From contig AP018040.2 in assembly GCA_002356435.2 (NCBI GenBank), positions 2,604,001 through 2,668,000 on the forward strand: 64,000 nucleotides of DNA, written 5' to 3'. A program made the position numbers and the translations under genes. Below, piece after piece: positions 44,894 through 54,689 of the stretch. The stretch's first letter is position 1; each line of letters opens with the position of its first letter. The notes beneath the pieces are model-generated. The model saw nothing but the letters and a program-made list of their open reading frames with translations. It did no database searches and was not told the origin of the DNA. This stretch comes from Petrimonas sp. IBARAKI. Its GTDB lineage: Bacteria; Bacteroidota; Bacteroidia; Bacteroidales; Dysgonomonadaceae.

Positions 44894-46879
44894 TTATATA
44901 GAATCCGTAAGTATGACCGTCTTGTTTAAACCTCCGTTTTCGAGAATATATTCTTCCCCATAATCCCAATCGAAAGTCTTGTTGTTGCGGCTTTTTTTCA
45001 ATTTTCGGCGAACAGACGAATTTGAGGTAAAATTATCGTAATCGTCCAACCGTTCGTCGATCTCAATTTTTTTGCCAAGCGGCACAGCTATTTCCACGAT
45101 CATCCCCTGCAAGCGGAAACCTTGTGAAATTGGTGCCGAGAAAAACTCGGGCAAAAACAACAGGGAATCTTGTTGTTGTAAGGGATAAGTAAACTCTCCG
45201 GCATTCTTTCTGGCAATCTTCAGGTCTCTTTCCGAACTTGACGAAATGGTTCTCACGTAATACAAAGAATCCTGGCTTTGAACAATCTGTAGCTTAATGT
45301 TTGAAAACAGCAGGGAGTCCTCATTTATGGTATAATAGGGAAAATTATCCAAATCTGAACCCGGTCCGAAGTTACGGCTGAAAGAGTAGTAGTCTGACGG
45401 ATAAACCGCCATATCCACGTATAACTTGTCGCCGCTAAAAGCAGAAAGAGCCTGTACATTTTCAGCAGATGACTCCACACTAAATTTTTCGGCCACTTTA
45501 AATCCGAGCATAGTAGCAGAAAAGATTCCGACGACCCACAAGATAATCGACACGACTCCGATAACCGGACGTGATTTTGCTTTCATTGACCGACGAACGA
45601 TCCACACGATAATGGATATAATGGGAACTGCAAACAGTAATCCTGCAGACAACCACAACAGGGTATTTTCGTAACCCTGGTCAATAAATAACGACTTTAG
45701 AGGGACAAATTTTGTGCCGGCTACAAGAAAAGCGATCATCATTCCCGTCGTAACTACAGCAAAAATTCCGGCGAACGCAAAGAATATAATTTTGAAAAGG
45801 ATTCCCAATGCATTCAGACAACCCGTATTACCGGAACCAGCCGTTGCGTTTGCTGACGCTTTCGCGGCATGGAACCGTGGAGGCTCGGGCGGCATGGCAT
45901 CCAGAGACACTTTTTCCGGATCACCGGCAACAGCAGCTGTTGCAGCGTACGGCTTGGTATAATTATCACCGTCGTCAGTTTTGCTTTTCACACTTGCCAC
46001 GTTATCGCTTACAGTTTCACGTATGGATTTGATATATTCCTCCTCTCCCATCATTTCGAGTTTCTGCTTTACGGTAGTGGCCCTCGGAATAATTACCCAT
46101 AGAACGGCATAGATCACGACAACCGACATATTGATGTTCCAGTTGAAATCCACGTTGTCAAAAAAACGGTTCCACGGGAAAAAAGGTATGGAGATCATCC
46201 CCATCAAATTCAGAAATAACGGAGCTGCAAAGAGCAAACGCGGAATCCACGTGTCAATTTTGAAGTACGCTGCAATTCCTCCGCAAACCCCTCCCAGGAA
46301 ACGGTCATTGGGATTCCGATAAAGCCTTCTGGCAACATTTGTCTCCAGCGCTATGGGCTTTAAGACAATCCATAAAATGAGGTATACCCAAAACAACACA
46401 CTGAAAAGCACAACAAAAACAATACGCATCCACACCGGATCTATTTTGAAGTAATGAGCGAGGCCGCTGCACACACCAGCAATTATTTTATCGTTTGCAT
46501 TGCGGTAAAGGGTCTGCCGCCTTTCGCTTCCGTCAGGTTCCGATTTCGGCTGCTCCGAAGTTGAGGCAAACTGTTCAAAAGGTGTTTCACCATAGGCGTA
46601 AACCGACTCCTGATATTCCGTGTCAAAATCTTCCGGTCTTCCTATGCTGGAGATAATGGACTGAACATCTTCATCAGTAATGCAATTGATACCCAGCTTC
46701 AGCCGGTTTCCAAACAATTCGGCAATACGGTTTTCTATATCGTTTACAATCTCTTCTCCGCCCTCCTCCCGCGAAAAATATTTTTTCAGACTGTCTATGT
46801 ATTGCTTCAAAAGTTCATAAGCAGTTTCTTCGATAGCGATGACCTGCCCCTGGAAATTGATATTAATCACTTTTTTCAT
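44894..46879 (-). CDS. Membrane protein with two PspC domains
   Basis: The 661-residue protein starts with a cytoplasmic region, MKKVININFQGQVIAIEETA, then has two successive PspC domains, RNANDKIIAGVCSGLAHYFK with IDPVWMRIVFVVLFSVLF and RNPNDRFLGGVCGGIAAYFK with IDTWIPRLLFAAPLF. Three further membrane segments and a C-terminal periplasmic beta-rich domain follow. PspC proteins sense envelope stress. Its ATG overlaps the stop of the PadR gene (ATGA), so the two are translationally coupled. Confidence 0.9.
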   Translation of the reverse strand: MKKVININFQGQVIAIEETAYELLKQYIDSLKKYFSREEGGEEIVNDIENRIAELFGNRLKLGINCITDEDVQSIISSIGRPEDFDTEYQESVYAYGETPFEQFASTSEQPKSEPDGSERRQTLYRNANDKIIAGVCSGLAHYFKIDPVWMRIVFVVLFSVLFWVYLILWIVLKPIALETNVARRLYRNPNDRFLGGVCGGIAAYFKIDTWIPRLLFAAPLFLNLMGMISIPFFPWNRFFDNVDFNWNINMSVVVIYAVLWVIIPRATTVKQKLEMMGEEEYIKSIRETVSDNVASVKSKTDDGDNYTKPYAATAAVAGDPEKVSLDAMPPEPPRFHAAKASANATAGSGNTGCLNALGILFKIIFFAFAGIFAVVTTGMMIAFLVAGTKFVPLKSLFIDQGYENTLLWLSAGLLFAVPIISIIVWIVRRSMKAKSRPVIGVVSIILWVVGIFSATMLGFKVAEKFSVESSAENVQALSAFSGDKLYVDMAVYPSDYYSFSRNFGPGSDLDNFPYYTINEDSLLFSNIKLQIVQSQDSLYYVRTISSSSERDLKIARKNAGEFTYPLQQQDSLLFLPEFFSAPISQGFRLQGMIVEIAVPLGKKIEIDERLDDYDNFTSNSSVRRKLKKSRNNKTFDWDYGEEYILENGGLNKTVILTDSI

Positions 46880-47265
46880 TGTTCTGTGGTGTTAGGTTCA
46901 TTTAAATTGTCATTGACAACAGTGTCTTCTTTAGAATAATTGCCGTTGACAACGACGTTTACTCCGGTGGATAATTCTATCCATGTCGATTCTAAAAGAT
47001 CATAAAATTTTTCACCTTTCTCTGTCAGGATAAAATATTTTCGAGGAGGGCCCGAAGTACTTTCCACCCAGCGATAAGTGAGTATTTCGGCGTTCTTCAA
47101 CCGATTGAGCAAAGGATATAGCGTTCCTTCAAGAAGCTGCAGGCCTGCATTTTTCATTTCGTCGATTATATCACCCGGATATGCTTCGTTCCGCCTGATA
47201 ATCGCCAAAATGCAGTACTCCAGTACTCCTTTCCTCATTTGACTTTGGGTATTTTCAATATTCAT
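46876..47265 (-). CDS. PadR-family transcriptional regulator
   Basis: The 129-residue protein has the PadR winged helix: MRKGVLEYCILAIIRRNEAY, the segment LQLLEGTLYPLLNRLKNAEI and SGPPRKYFILTEKG. Its stop overlaps the start of the PspC gene by 4 nt, so it very likely controls that gene and itself. The C-terminal 30 residues are Asn-rich and unstructured. Confidence 0.93.
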   Translation of the reverse strand: MNIENTQSQMRKGVLEYCILAIIRRNEAYPGDIIDEMKNAGLQLLEGTLYPLLNRLKNAEILTYRWVESTSGPPRKYFILTEKGEKFYDLLESTWIELSTGVNVVVNGNYSKEDTVVNDNLNEPNTTEQ

Positions 47266-47291
47266 TTTTCAATAAATTTTTATTTACACCA

Positions 47292-47322
47292 CAAAGATAA
47301 ATTAAACAAGGTAATATGCAAT
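47292..47322 (-). promoter_or_regulatory. Promoter for the padR-pspC operon
   Basis: On the minus strand ATTG (47319-47322) is followed after 19 nt by TATCTTTG (47292-47299), a full -7 consensus, 26 nt before the padR ATG. Confidence 0.65.
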
Positions 47323-47475
47323 GCAAAGTACCAATGAATTTCTTTATTTTAATTTTATTTAACAAAATAACCCTACCTGACGCTATCCTCGCCTACTCCT
47401 CGTAAAAATGCGGCATTTAGAGTGTATGCTCCGTTCTTCAAAACGGATTATGAATCGATTGTATGCGGAATTCCT

Positions 47476-47507
47476 ATTGTTGTTTTACTCTTTTATACCT
47501 ATGTTTG
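47476..47507 (+). promoter_or_regulatory. Promoter for the M23 protein gene
   Basis: ATTG (47476-47479) and TATGTTTG (47500-47507) are 20 nt apart. The box lies 18 nt before ATG 47526, which supports that start over the earlier one at 47463. Confidence 0.6.
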
Positions 47508-47525
47508 CAAATCAAACAAGGATTT

Positions 47526-49226
47526 ATGAAGTTCAATATACTATTTTCATGCGTTTTTCTTTTCTTTTCCATGGCTCGTTTCTCGGCTTATACACAACAT
47601 CCCTATACCAACCCGCTTGATATTCCTCCGGCACTCAGTGCCAACTTCGGGGAGTTGCGAAGCAACCACTTTCATTCAGGCATTGATTTCAAAACACAAC
47701 AAACGGTAAACAAATCGGTTGTGGCCATCGAAGACGGCTATATTTCGCGCATAAGTGTTTCCCCTGGAGGATATGGGTTGGCACTCTACATCGACCATCC
47801 CAGCGGACATACCAGCGTTTATGCGCACCTGAACAGTTTTTCCAGCCCTATTGCCGATTTTGTGAAAGAAAAGCAATACGAGCAAGAAAGTTACCGGGTG
47901 GAGCTTTACCCCGAACCGGGTTTGCTGATCGTAAAAAAAGGTCAGCAAATAGGATTGAGTGGAAATACAGGCAGTTCCGGTGGCCCACACCTGCACTTTG
48001 AAGTACGCGATACCCAGACGCAGGACCCACTGGATCCGCTTTCTTTTTTCAGCCGGGCCATCCTCGACACTCAAAAGCCCGAGATTCGTGGCATTGCGTT
48101 TTATACTATTGAGGGGAAAGGAATCGTGAACGGAAGCAGCAATCCCCTACGGATGAATATTCTGAAAAACGAGTCCGGGGTACCCCTGGCACCGCCTCAA
48201 GCGATAAACGCATGGGGTAGAATCGGTGTAGCCGTAAAAGCATACGATCGGATGAACGGTCAATCCAACATCTACGGTGTCAAACACGTCAGGTTATTTG
48301 TAGACGAAAAGCAGGTTTTCAGTAGTTCCATCGACAGGTTTTCTTTCAGTAAGACGCGCATGTTGAATTCATTTATCGACTTTGAAGAATGGCGGGAACG
48401 AAGTTCTTTTTACATGAAGTCATTTATAGAGCCGGGAAACACGCTCAAGTTCTACGACGCAGTCAATAACGGATTTATCGATATCAACGAAGAGCGAGAT
48501 TACCGCATGCGCTATGAACTTGAAGATCATAACGGAAATACCCTTGTATACTCTTTTGTGGTCGTAGGACAGCAACAACCCGTCGCAAAAACGGATTCCT
48601 GCAAAAACTTTATGCCGTGGACACTACACAATACATTTGTAGACTTTGATTTTATGCTCGACATACCTTCTGGAAATCTATACAACAGCTTTTGTTTTTC
48701 ACACCGTAAAACTGGCTCAACGGTCTATTACTCCGATATACACCGGGTGAATGACTCACCGGTACCGCTACACCAAAACGCTACCGTATGGATAAAATTA
48801 AACGCGGACACCCTGGATAACAAGCAGCAATACGGTATTGTGGAAATCACGGAAACAGGTAACGACAACTGGATAGGCGGTACTTACAAACGGAACGGCA
48901 TGGAGGTTTCCATCCGCGAGCTGGGCAGGATGTATGCCGTTGATTCAGACACCTTCCCACCGAATATCGTCCCCGTAAATCCGGAAAAATGGGTGGCTTC
49001 ACGCAGGATCCAAATCCGGCTATCGGATAACAAAAGCGGAATATCCGCCTTTAAAGGAACCATTAACGGGAAATTCGTCCTCTTTTCACACGATATGAAA
49101 TCCTCCCTATATACTTACCGGTTCGACGATTCAAGGCTGGAAAAAGGCAAAACACAGGAACTTGTTTTTGTGGCTACCGACGGAGCGGGAAATACAACGG
49201 AATACAGGTATGCCTTCGAGTACTAA
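47526..49226 (+). CDS. M23-family peptidase (LytM-like), secreted
   Basis: ATG 47526 gives 566 residues with a clear signal peptide, MKFNILFSCVFLFFSMARF. The LytM domain follows at once: NHFHSGIDFK with zinc ligands His50 and Asp54, and GPHLHFEVRD near 151-160. The rest (about 380 residues) is beta-rich with Ig-like repeats of unknown function. M23 enzymes cut peptidoglycan cross-bridges or act as scaffolds; the intact ligands suggest activity. It converges with pncB. Confidence 0.9.
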   Translation: MKFNILFSCVFLFFSMARFSAYTQHPYTNPLDIPPALSANFGELRSNHFHSGIDFKTQQTVNKSVVAIEDGYISRISVSPGGYGLALYIDHPSGHTSVYAHLNSFSSPIADFVKEKQYEQESYRVELYPEPGLLIVKKGQQIGLSGNTGSSGGPHLHFEVRDTQTQDPLDPLSFFSRAILDTQKPEIRGIAFYTIEGKGIVNGSSNPLRMNILKNESGVPLAPPQAINAWGRIGVAVKAYDRMNGQSNIYGVKHVRLFVDEKQVFSSSIDRFSFSKTRMLNSFIDFEEWRERSSFYMKSFIEPGNTLKFYDAVNNGFIDINEERDYRMRYELEDHNGNTLVYSFVVVGQQQPVAKTDSCKNFMPWTLHNTFVDFDFMLDIPSGNLYNSFCFSHRKTGSTVYYSDIHRVNDSPVPLHQNATVWIKLNADTLDNKQQYGIVEITETGNDNWIGGTYKRNGMEVSIRELGRMYAVDSDTFPPNIVPVNPEKWVASRRIQIRLSDNKSGISAFKGTINGKFVLFSHDMKSSLYTYRFDDSRLEKGKTQELVFVATDGAGNTTEYRYAFEY

Positions 49227-49267
49227 ATTCAGTTATTGAGAGCTTATCACCTGGCCCAAAACGCGTT

Positions 49268-50440
49268 TCAGAGTCCCAGCGTTTCCTGTGCCAGGCGGAT
49301 TTCTTTTTCGCTTCCGGTATGCTTCCCTTCCACATCCGACAGTTTCACACATTCGTGCCATTGTTCTTTGGCAGTCATTTTACATCGGAACAATTTCATC
49401 ACAATATTCATTCCCTTGATGTTGTTGCCCACATCATTGGTCAGGTTCGTTCCTATACCGAAAGTAGCCCCTATACGTTCTCCGCAATAGTTTTTGATAA
49501 GGATCGCCTTGTCTACATTCAAGCTGTCCGAAAAAACAATGTATTTCAACTTGGGGTCTATCCGCAGTTCTTCATACCGTCGAATGACTTTATCGGTAAA
49601 AACAAAAGCATCGCCACTGTCATGCCGGAGGCTGGTAAACAACGCCGCATGCTTTTTGCTGAAGTTTCGAAGAAAAACATCGGTGGTATAGGTATCGGTG
49701 AGTACGGTTCCCAGATCACCGTCGTACACGTTAATCCAGTTCTCCATCGACATGTAATTGGCCATTTTATATCCGTAAATTGATCCGTGAAACTGTACCC
49801 ATTCATGCGGATGTGTTCCCGACACATTCACGTTGTGTCTATATGCCAGGTATACATTGCTGGTACCGAACAGGGAATCTCCTGCGTATTGCTTCAACAA
49901 TCCGGTAACCCGGTCCTCCACTTCGAAACTAAACCGGCGTCGCATGCCGAAAAGTGAAAACGTGATACCGTTTTCTTTCAGGCTAAGTGCTTTCTCTATG
50001 GCCGCCTTTTCCATGTATTGCGTGTCGGGATACTGCTTCGTTTCCCGGAAATAAAGTTCAGATACCGTAGCGAGGATAGGCGTTTCCCAAAGCGTAATGC
50101 GATAAAGCAACCCCGTGGCACGGATTTTTAATTTACGGCCTTCGAGAGAAACCTCCACTTCCGACGGATCAAAACGGAACCCTTTCAAAAAATCGATATA
50201 AATTGGTGGTAGATACGGCATCTTTTTTCTCACAAACTCCTCCTCCCCTATCGTTAGGCTCAGTTCCGACATCTTGTCCAATTCTTGCCGTACCCGTTCA
50301 TCAAATCCGTCGGGATAATCGCCATTACTTCTGTCCACAAATACAAACTCTCCAAAGGCACGGGGAAAAAGCTTGCTGTATGCATAGCTGGTGGTAAACT
50401 TATACAAATCCGTATCAAGAATACTTTTGATAATTGCCAT
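49268..50440 (-). CDS. pncB: Nicotinate phosphoribosyltransferase
   Basis: The 390-residue cytoplasmic enzyme makes nicotinate mononucleotide from nicotinate and PRPP at the cost of ATP, in NAD salvage. Marks include LDTDLYKFTTSYAYSKLFP at the start, SVELYFRET-type helices, SGTHPHEWVQFHGSIYG, the SLRHDSGDAFVFTDKVIRRY phosphate-site region and FGIGTNLTNDVG. Length is typical. Confidence 0.96.
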   Translation of the reverse strand: MAIIKSILDTDLYKFTTSYAYSKLFPRAFGEFVFVDRSNGDYPDGFDERVRQELDKMSELSLTIGEEEFVRKKMPYLPPIYIDFLKGFRFDPSEVEVSLEGRKLKIRATGLLYRITLWETPILATVSELYFRETKQYPDTQYMEKAAIEKALSLKENGITFSLFGMRRRFSFEVEDRVTGLLKQYAGDSLFGTSNVYLAYRHNVNVSGTHPHEWVQFHGSIYGYKMANYMSMENWINVYDGDLGTVLTDTYTTDVFLRNFSKKHAALFTSLRHDSGDAFVFTDKVIRRYEELRIDPKLKYIVFSDSLNVDKAILIKNYCGERIGATFGIGTNLTNDVGNNIKGMNIVMKLFRCKMTAKEQWHECVKLSDVEGKHTGSEKEIRLAQETLGL

Positions 50441-50571
50441 TTTTCGCAGATAATTAGTTTTAGTTCTAAAACACTTAAAAGAGTAATCGGTTCACACCTG
50501 TAAAAAAAGCATTTCTTCCAAACTATATGTATCTCGTTTGTTCCCTTCCGGGGACAAGAAATTATGGTAAT

Positions 50572-50602
50572 TTTGAATTTTGGCAGTTAAGCCCTATCTT
50601 TG
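50572..50602 (+). promoter_or_regulatory. Promoter for the PhnA gene
   Basis: TTTG (50572-50575), 19 nt, TATCTTTG (50595-50602): an almost ideal Bacteroidota promoter, ending 21 nt before the ATG. Confidence 0.75.
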
Positions 50603-50623
50603 GGAAAAACAATTTAGAACAAC

Positions 50624-50959
50624 ATGACTCAAACTCCCCATTGTACAATATGCCAAAGTGCGGTTACTTATTTCGACGGCACGTTATTCCATTGTACGGA
50701 ATGTTTTCACGCATGGACGCAAGAAGACATGACAGCAGCCGAAAATTCGAAAAAGGTACTGGATAGCAACGGAAACGAACTTTTTGACGGTGACGATGTT
50801 ACCGTAATAAAAGACTTAAAGGTGAAAGGTTCGTCCATGGTAGTAAAACGGGGAACCCGGGCACGCGGAATCCGTCTTTCAGCAGACGATCCTACGCACG
50901 TGCAGGCCAAAGTTGACGGACAAACTATTTTTATCCTCACCGATTTTTTAAAGAAATAA
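50624..50959 (+). CDS. PhnA/YjdM-family zinc-ribbon protein
   Basis: The 111-residue protein begins with a zinc ribbon (CTICQSAVTYFDGTLFHCTEC) and continues with the PhnA domain: DSNGNELFDGDDVTVIKDLK, KGSSMVVKRGTRARGIRL. Despite the old name, members are not shown to take part in phosphonate breakdown in general. It stands alone; no phn genes are near. Confidence 0.9.
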   Translation: MTQTPHCTICQSAVTYFDGTLFHCTECFHAWTQEDMTAAENSKKVLDSNGNELFDGDDVTVIKDLKVKGSSMVVKRGTRARGIRLSADDPTHVQAKVDGQTIFILTDFLKK

Positions 50960-50989
50960 ACAAACAAGCGGGGAGGGCACAGTGGGCTT

Positions 50990-51598
50990 TTACAGCTCCG
51001 CCCTCTCTTTTCCCTGGAGCGCTTTAATGGTTTCCTCCATCAGGTAATCAAGCTCCCAGCCGAGGAGATCGGCTCCTTTGCGGATGACCTCACGCGAACA
51101 CCCTGCAGCGAACTTTTTATCCTTGAACTTCTTTTTTAACGACTGTACCGTCAAATCGAGCGTACTCTTGCTGGGGCGCATCAAAACGGCAGCGCCGATT
51201 AACCCGGTTAATTCGTCGGCGGCGTAAAGCACTTTCTCCATCTGATGTACAGGCTTTACATCGTGTTGCGTAAACCCGTAAGCATGGGAAACCACAGCAC
51301 GCTTTAGCTGAGGATCAATGCCCTCGTCATCGAATATTTCGCGGACTTTGATGCAATGCTCATCCGGAAACTGTTCGAAATCCAAGTCGTGCAACAAACC
51401 CACCAACCCCCAAAAATCCACCTCACCGACATACCCCAGATTAGTGGCGAAGTAACGCATCACGGCTTCAACCGTCTCCGCGTGCTGAATATGAAACGAC
51501 TCCTTGTTGTATTTTTCCACCAGCGCAAAAGCTTCCCGGCGGGTGATTCCAGGGGCTAAACGACCGGTATTGTCCTCAGGTAAATGTTCAAACACCAT
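50990..51598 (-). CDS. HD-domain phosphohydrolase (HDIG type)
   Basis: The 202-residue protein has the HD pattern: His in SFHIQHAETVEAVMRYFA, the HD pair in VGLLHDLDFEQFPDEH, AVVSHAYG and YAADELTGLI. These metal-dependent enzymes hydrolyse phosphomonoesters or nucleotides; the substrate is unknown. It is oriented towards phnA and away from the MFS gene. Confidence 0.88.
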   Translation of the reverse strand: MVFEHLPEDNTGRLAPGITRREAFALVEKYNKESFHIQHAETVEAVMRYFATNLGYVGEVDFWGLVGLLHDLDFEQFPDEHCIKVREIFDDEGIDPQLKRAVVSHAYGFTQHDVKPVHQMEKVLYAADELTGLIGAAVLMRPSKSTLDLTVQSLKKKFKDKKFAAGCSREVIRKGADLLGWELDYLMEETIKALQGKERAEL

Positions 51599-51703
51599 AC
51601 GTTTTACATTTTTTTCGCGTAAAGATAACCATTTTCCGCAAAATTACCGTCCGAACAAAAAATCAGTTGTGTTGTTTAAAAGTCTGTTTTCCGGGATACA
51701 CGA

Positions 51704-53002
51704 ATGAAACGATTTCTCCATGTGCTCATCAACATAGCCGTAGCCAACACCTCCACTTTCTTTCTGTGGAGTGCATTGTCTTTCTGGCTTTACCTGGAAA
51801 CGCATTCGGTACTTATTCTCTCTATCCTCAGCGGGACTTTCATGACACTCGTCACCCTTTCGGGAATGTTTTTCGGCACGATTGTGGACAAACACCGGAA
51901 AAAGGAGGTCATTGCTGTTTCATCTATTGTAGCCCTTATTTTTCTGCTACTTGCCGGTTCTGTCTTCTTGTTTTTCGACCGGAAAGAAATTGCCGATATA
52001 TCGTCATCCGCCTTCTGGATTTTCTCCCTTTCCATCTTATTGAGCGCGCTTGTCAGCAACCTTCGTTCGATAGCGCTTTCAACCACCGTATCCATCCTGG
52101 TACCGAAAGAGGATTATGCCCGAGCCAATGGGATGGTGGGAATGGTTCAGGGTGTTGGAATGATAGCCAACACGGTTTTCAGCGGACTGGTGATCGGCCG
52201 GCTGGGGCTTGAATGGGCCATGTATATCACGCTTATTTTATCGGGACTGGCTCTGTTGCACCTGCTTTTCGTCCCGATACCGGAAGACCACCTGCATCAC
52301 GATCCCGAAGTCCTCAATAAACAAGTGGATTTTAAAGGCGCCATAAAGGCCATACGTTCCGTTCCCGGGTTAATGGCCCTTATCTTCTTCACTACGTTCA
52401 ACAACTTTATCGGCGGAGTGATCATGGTTCTTCTCGATCCCTACGGGCTGGAAATGTTCTCGGTAGAGATGTGGGGCATTGTTCTCGGCATCACCGGAAC
52501 AGGCTTTATTTTTGGGGGGATGGCCATTACGAAAAAAGGGTTGGGCAAACAACCGTTACGGACGTTGCTCTACGGCTATGTTATTGGAAGCCTTATCTGT
52601 TTACTTTTTACCGTTCGCGAATGGGCATGGCTGTTTCTGGCGGGAATTTTTTTGTATATGTTTTTCGTTCCGTTCATCGAGGCTGCAGAACAAACCATCA
52701 TTCAAACCGTCGTACCGAAGATCAAACAAGGTCGGGTTTTTGGCTTTGCACAGACCGTGGAGTCTGCAGCCACTCCAGTTTCAAGCTACCTGATCGGACC
52801 GATCGCGCAATTCTCCATTATTCCTTTTATGGAAAGCGATGCCGGAAAACAAACCTTCGGCTGGCTGCTGGGAGAGGGAAACGCCCGGGGTATAGCGCTT
52901 ACGTTTGTGTTAGCGGGTCTCTTTATGCTTCTTCTTTCACTGCTAGCTTTCCGCACCAGGGCATATCACCGCCTCTCCGAATCGTTCAAAAAATCGAAAT
53001 AA
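51704..53002 (+). CDS. MFS transporter (MFS-3-like)
   Basis: The 432-residue inner-membrane protein has about 12 membrane segments. The loop between segments 2 and 3 reads GTIVDKHRKKE, the MFS motif A region, and ARANGMVGMVQGVGMIANTV resembles the macrolide-efflux-like subgroup. The substrate is unknown. It is on its own transcript, followed by a new promoter box. Confidence 0.88.
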   Translation: MKRFLHVLINIAVANTSTFFLWSALSFWLYLETHSVLILSILSGTFMTLVTLSGMFFGTIVDKHRKKEVIAVSSIVALIFLLLAGSVFLFFDRKEIADISSSAFWIFSLSILLSALVSNLRSIALSTTVSILVPKEDYARANGMVGMVQGVGMIANTVFSGLVIGRLGLEWAMYITLILSGLALLHLLFVPIPEDHLHHDPEVLNKQVDFKGAIKAIRSVPGLMALIFFTTFNNFIGGVIMVLLDPYGLEMFSVEMWGIVLGITGTGFIFGGMAITKKGLGKQPLRTLLYGYVIGSLICLLFTVREWAWLFLAGIFLYMFFVPFIEAAEQTIIQTVVPKIKQGRVFGFAQTVESAATPVSSYLIGPIAQFSIIPFMESDAGKQTFGWLLGEGNARGIALTFVLAGLFMLLLSLLAFRTRAYHRLSESFKKSK

Positions 53003-53021
53003 ATTTTATCCAATTATTTTT

Positions 53022-53192
53022 TATCTTTGCAAAAACAAGAACCCCGGAAACAGTCCTGATAACGTTATAGAAATGGTATCGATTGAACAAGTTCTGCTAC
53101 GGCCTGAAAAAAGTGTCGTGTCTCAACTCTGCAATGACAAAACACCATCAGATAAGAAAAAAATATAACTTAATTGTAATAATATTTCACCC
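53022..53192 (+). promoter_or_regulatory. Promoter box and long leader of the second MFS gene, with a possible short ORF
   Basis: TATCTTTG at 53022-53029 matches the -7 consensus and would give a leader of about 155 nt. Inside it, ATG 53073 to TAA 53168 encodes 31 residues (MVSIEQVLLRPEKSVVSQLC then NDKTPSDKKKI), ending 24 nt before the MFS ATG. It could be a regulatory leader peptide or chance. Confidence 0.35.
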
Positions 53193-54641
53193 ATGACAAA
53201 TTCAGTTCAGTTCAAAGGGAATGACAAACTGTTGTTTGGTATCATTCTGGGTGTTTTAGCCTTTTGGTTATTCGCACAAACCACGTTGAACATAAACGTG
53301 GATATGGCAAAGGATTTAGGTATGGAAACGTCGATGATGAACATTGCGGTTTCAGTCACCTCCTTGTTTTCCGGTATTTTTATCGTAGTTCTCGGCGGTT
53401 TGGCCGATAAGGTCGGAAGGGTAAGGATGATACAATTCGGGTTTTATTTCAGCATCGCCGGTTCGTTATTGGTAGGATTAACTCCCGCCGGAACCGCCTC
53501 TAACCCGGTGTTGATATTGGGACGAATTTTCCAGGGACTTTCCGGTGCGGCGATAATGCCCGCAAGCCTGGCACTCGTAAAAACCTATTGGGAAGGTAAA
53601 GAACGTCAGCGCGCCATCAGCCTTTGGTCTATGGGCTCGTGGGGCGGATCAGGGTTTGCATCGCTTTTTGGCGGATTGATGGCAGGCATTGGCTGGCGGT
53701 ATATTTTCTTTGCCGCTGCAGCCTTGTCTGTTATCGGACTGATGATGATCAAAGGTACTCCCGAAAGCAAAGCCGGCACCACAGGCAACAAAAAAGCCGA
53801 TTTTGCAGGAATTATCACCTTTATGCTGGCGATGATTGCCTTACAACTACTGGTAAGCAAAGGTTCCGAATTTGGATGGACGAGCCCGACAGGCATTATG
53901 CTGATTGTGGGCACCCTGATTTTTGCACTCCTGTTCTTTAGAATTGAAAAAGGAAGAGAGGGGGCATTTATTGATTTCAGGTTGTTCAAAAACATGACTT
54001 TCACCGGGGCAACCATTTCAAACTTCATGCTGAACGGGACTGCCGGAATGCTAATTGTATCGTTGGCACTGCTACAGATCGGAGGAGATCTGAGTGCCCG
54101 TGAAGCTGGAATGCTTACACTGGGATACGCCCTTGCAATTGTCGCATTTATCCGTGTGGGAGAAAAGCTGCTGCAACGCTTCGGCGCCCGCAAACCGATG
54201 ATTTGGGGCTCATTTGTTGTTGGTGCAGCTGTTATACTGCTGATGTTTACCAACGTGATGACCGGCACATACAAGATGCTGGCGATGGTTTCCTACACGC
54301 TGTTCGGACTTGGACTGGCATTCTACGCCACACCGTCTACCGATGCGGCACTATCCAACCTGCCCGAAGCACAGGCCGGCGCTGGTTCGGGGATTTACAA
54401 AATGGCCTCTTCACTAGGTGCAGCTTTTGGCGTAGCGATTTCTGCCGGAGTTTTTTCGGCGCTCAACGTGGGTGAAAATATCACCTGGCTGGAAGGGGTT
54501 ATTACTTTCGTGGGAAGACAAGACAACGTGGTGGTTCGTGAGGCTGCAACCATTGCATTGGGCATAAACCTGCTGATGGTAGGGCTAGCGATAATCAGCA
54601 TTGTGGTGACCATTCCGAAATCGGGTGGGAAAAGAAAATAA
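53193..54641 (+). CDS. MFS transporter, drug-efflux type (DHA2-like)
   Basis: The 482-residue inner-membrane protein has about 14 predicted segments. GGLADKVGRVRMIQFGFYFS is motif A, and ILGRIFQGLSGAAIMPASLA is the antiporter-type motif C region typical of multidrug exporters such as NorB/SdrM. The M20 amidohydrolase follows at 48 nt, so the pair may be co-transcribed, and the transporter might move that enzyme's substrate or product instead of a drug (inference). Confidence 0.88.
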   Translation: MTNSVQFKGNDKLLFGIILGVLAFWLFAQTTLNINVDMAKDLGMETSMMNIAVSVTSLFSGIFIVVLGGLADKVGRVRMIQFGFYFSIAGSLLVGLTPAGTASNPVLILGRIFQGLSGAAIMPASLALVKTYWEGKERQRAISLWSMGSWGGSGFASLFGGLMAGIGWRYIFFAAAALSVIGLMMIKGTPESKAGTTGNKKADFAGIITFMLAMIALQLLVSKGSEFGWTSPTGIMLIVGTLIFALLFFRIEKGREGAFIDFRLFKNMTFTGATISNFMLNGTAGMLIVSLALLQIGGDLSAREAGMLTLGYALAIVAFIRVGEKLLQRFGARKPMIWGSFVVGAAVILLMFTNVMTGTYKMLAMVSYTLFGLGLAFYATPSTDAALSNLPEAQAGAGSGIYKMASSLGAAFGVAISAGVFSALNVGENITWLEGVITFVGRQDNVVVREAATIALGINLLMVGLAIISIVVTIPKSGGKRK

Positions 54642-54689
54642 AGTAATCCGTAAAATGAGTCATAAAACAACCTGAAAAATTTAAATAGT

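Noticed and set aside
47463-47525. Earlier ATG for the M23 protein
   Set aside because: It would place the promoter box inside the coding region and prepend residues ahead of a clean signal peptide.
51667-52212. 181-codon plus-strand frame overlapping the first MFS gene
   Set aside because: The other frame gives a clear 12-segment transporter; this one has Cys/His/Arg-rich noise typical of a shadow.
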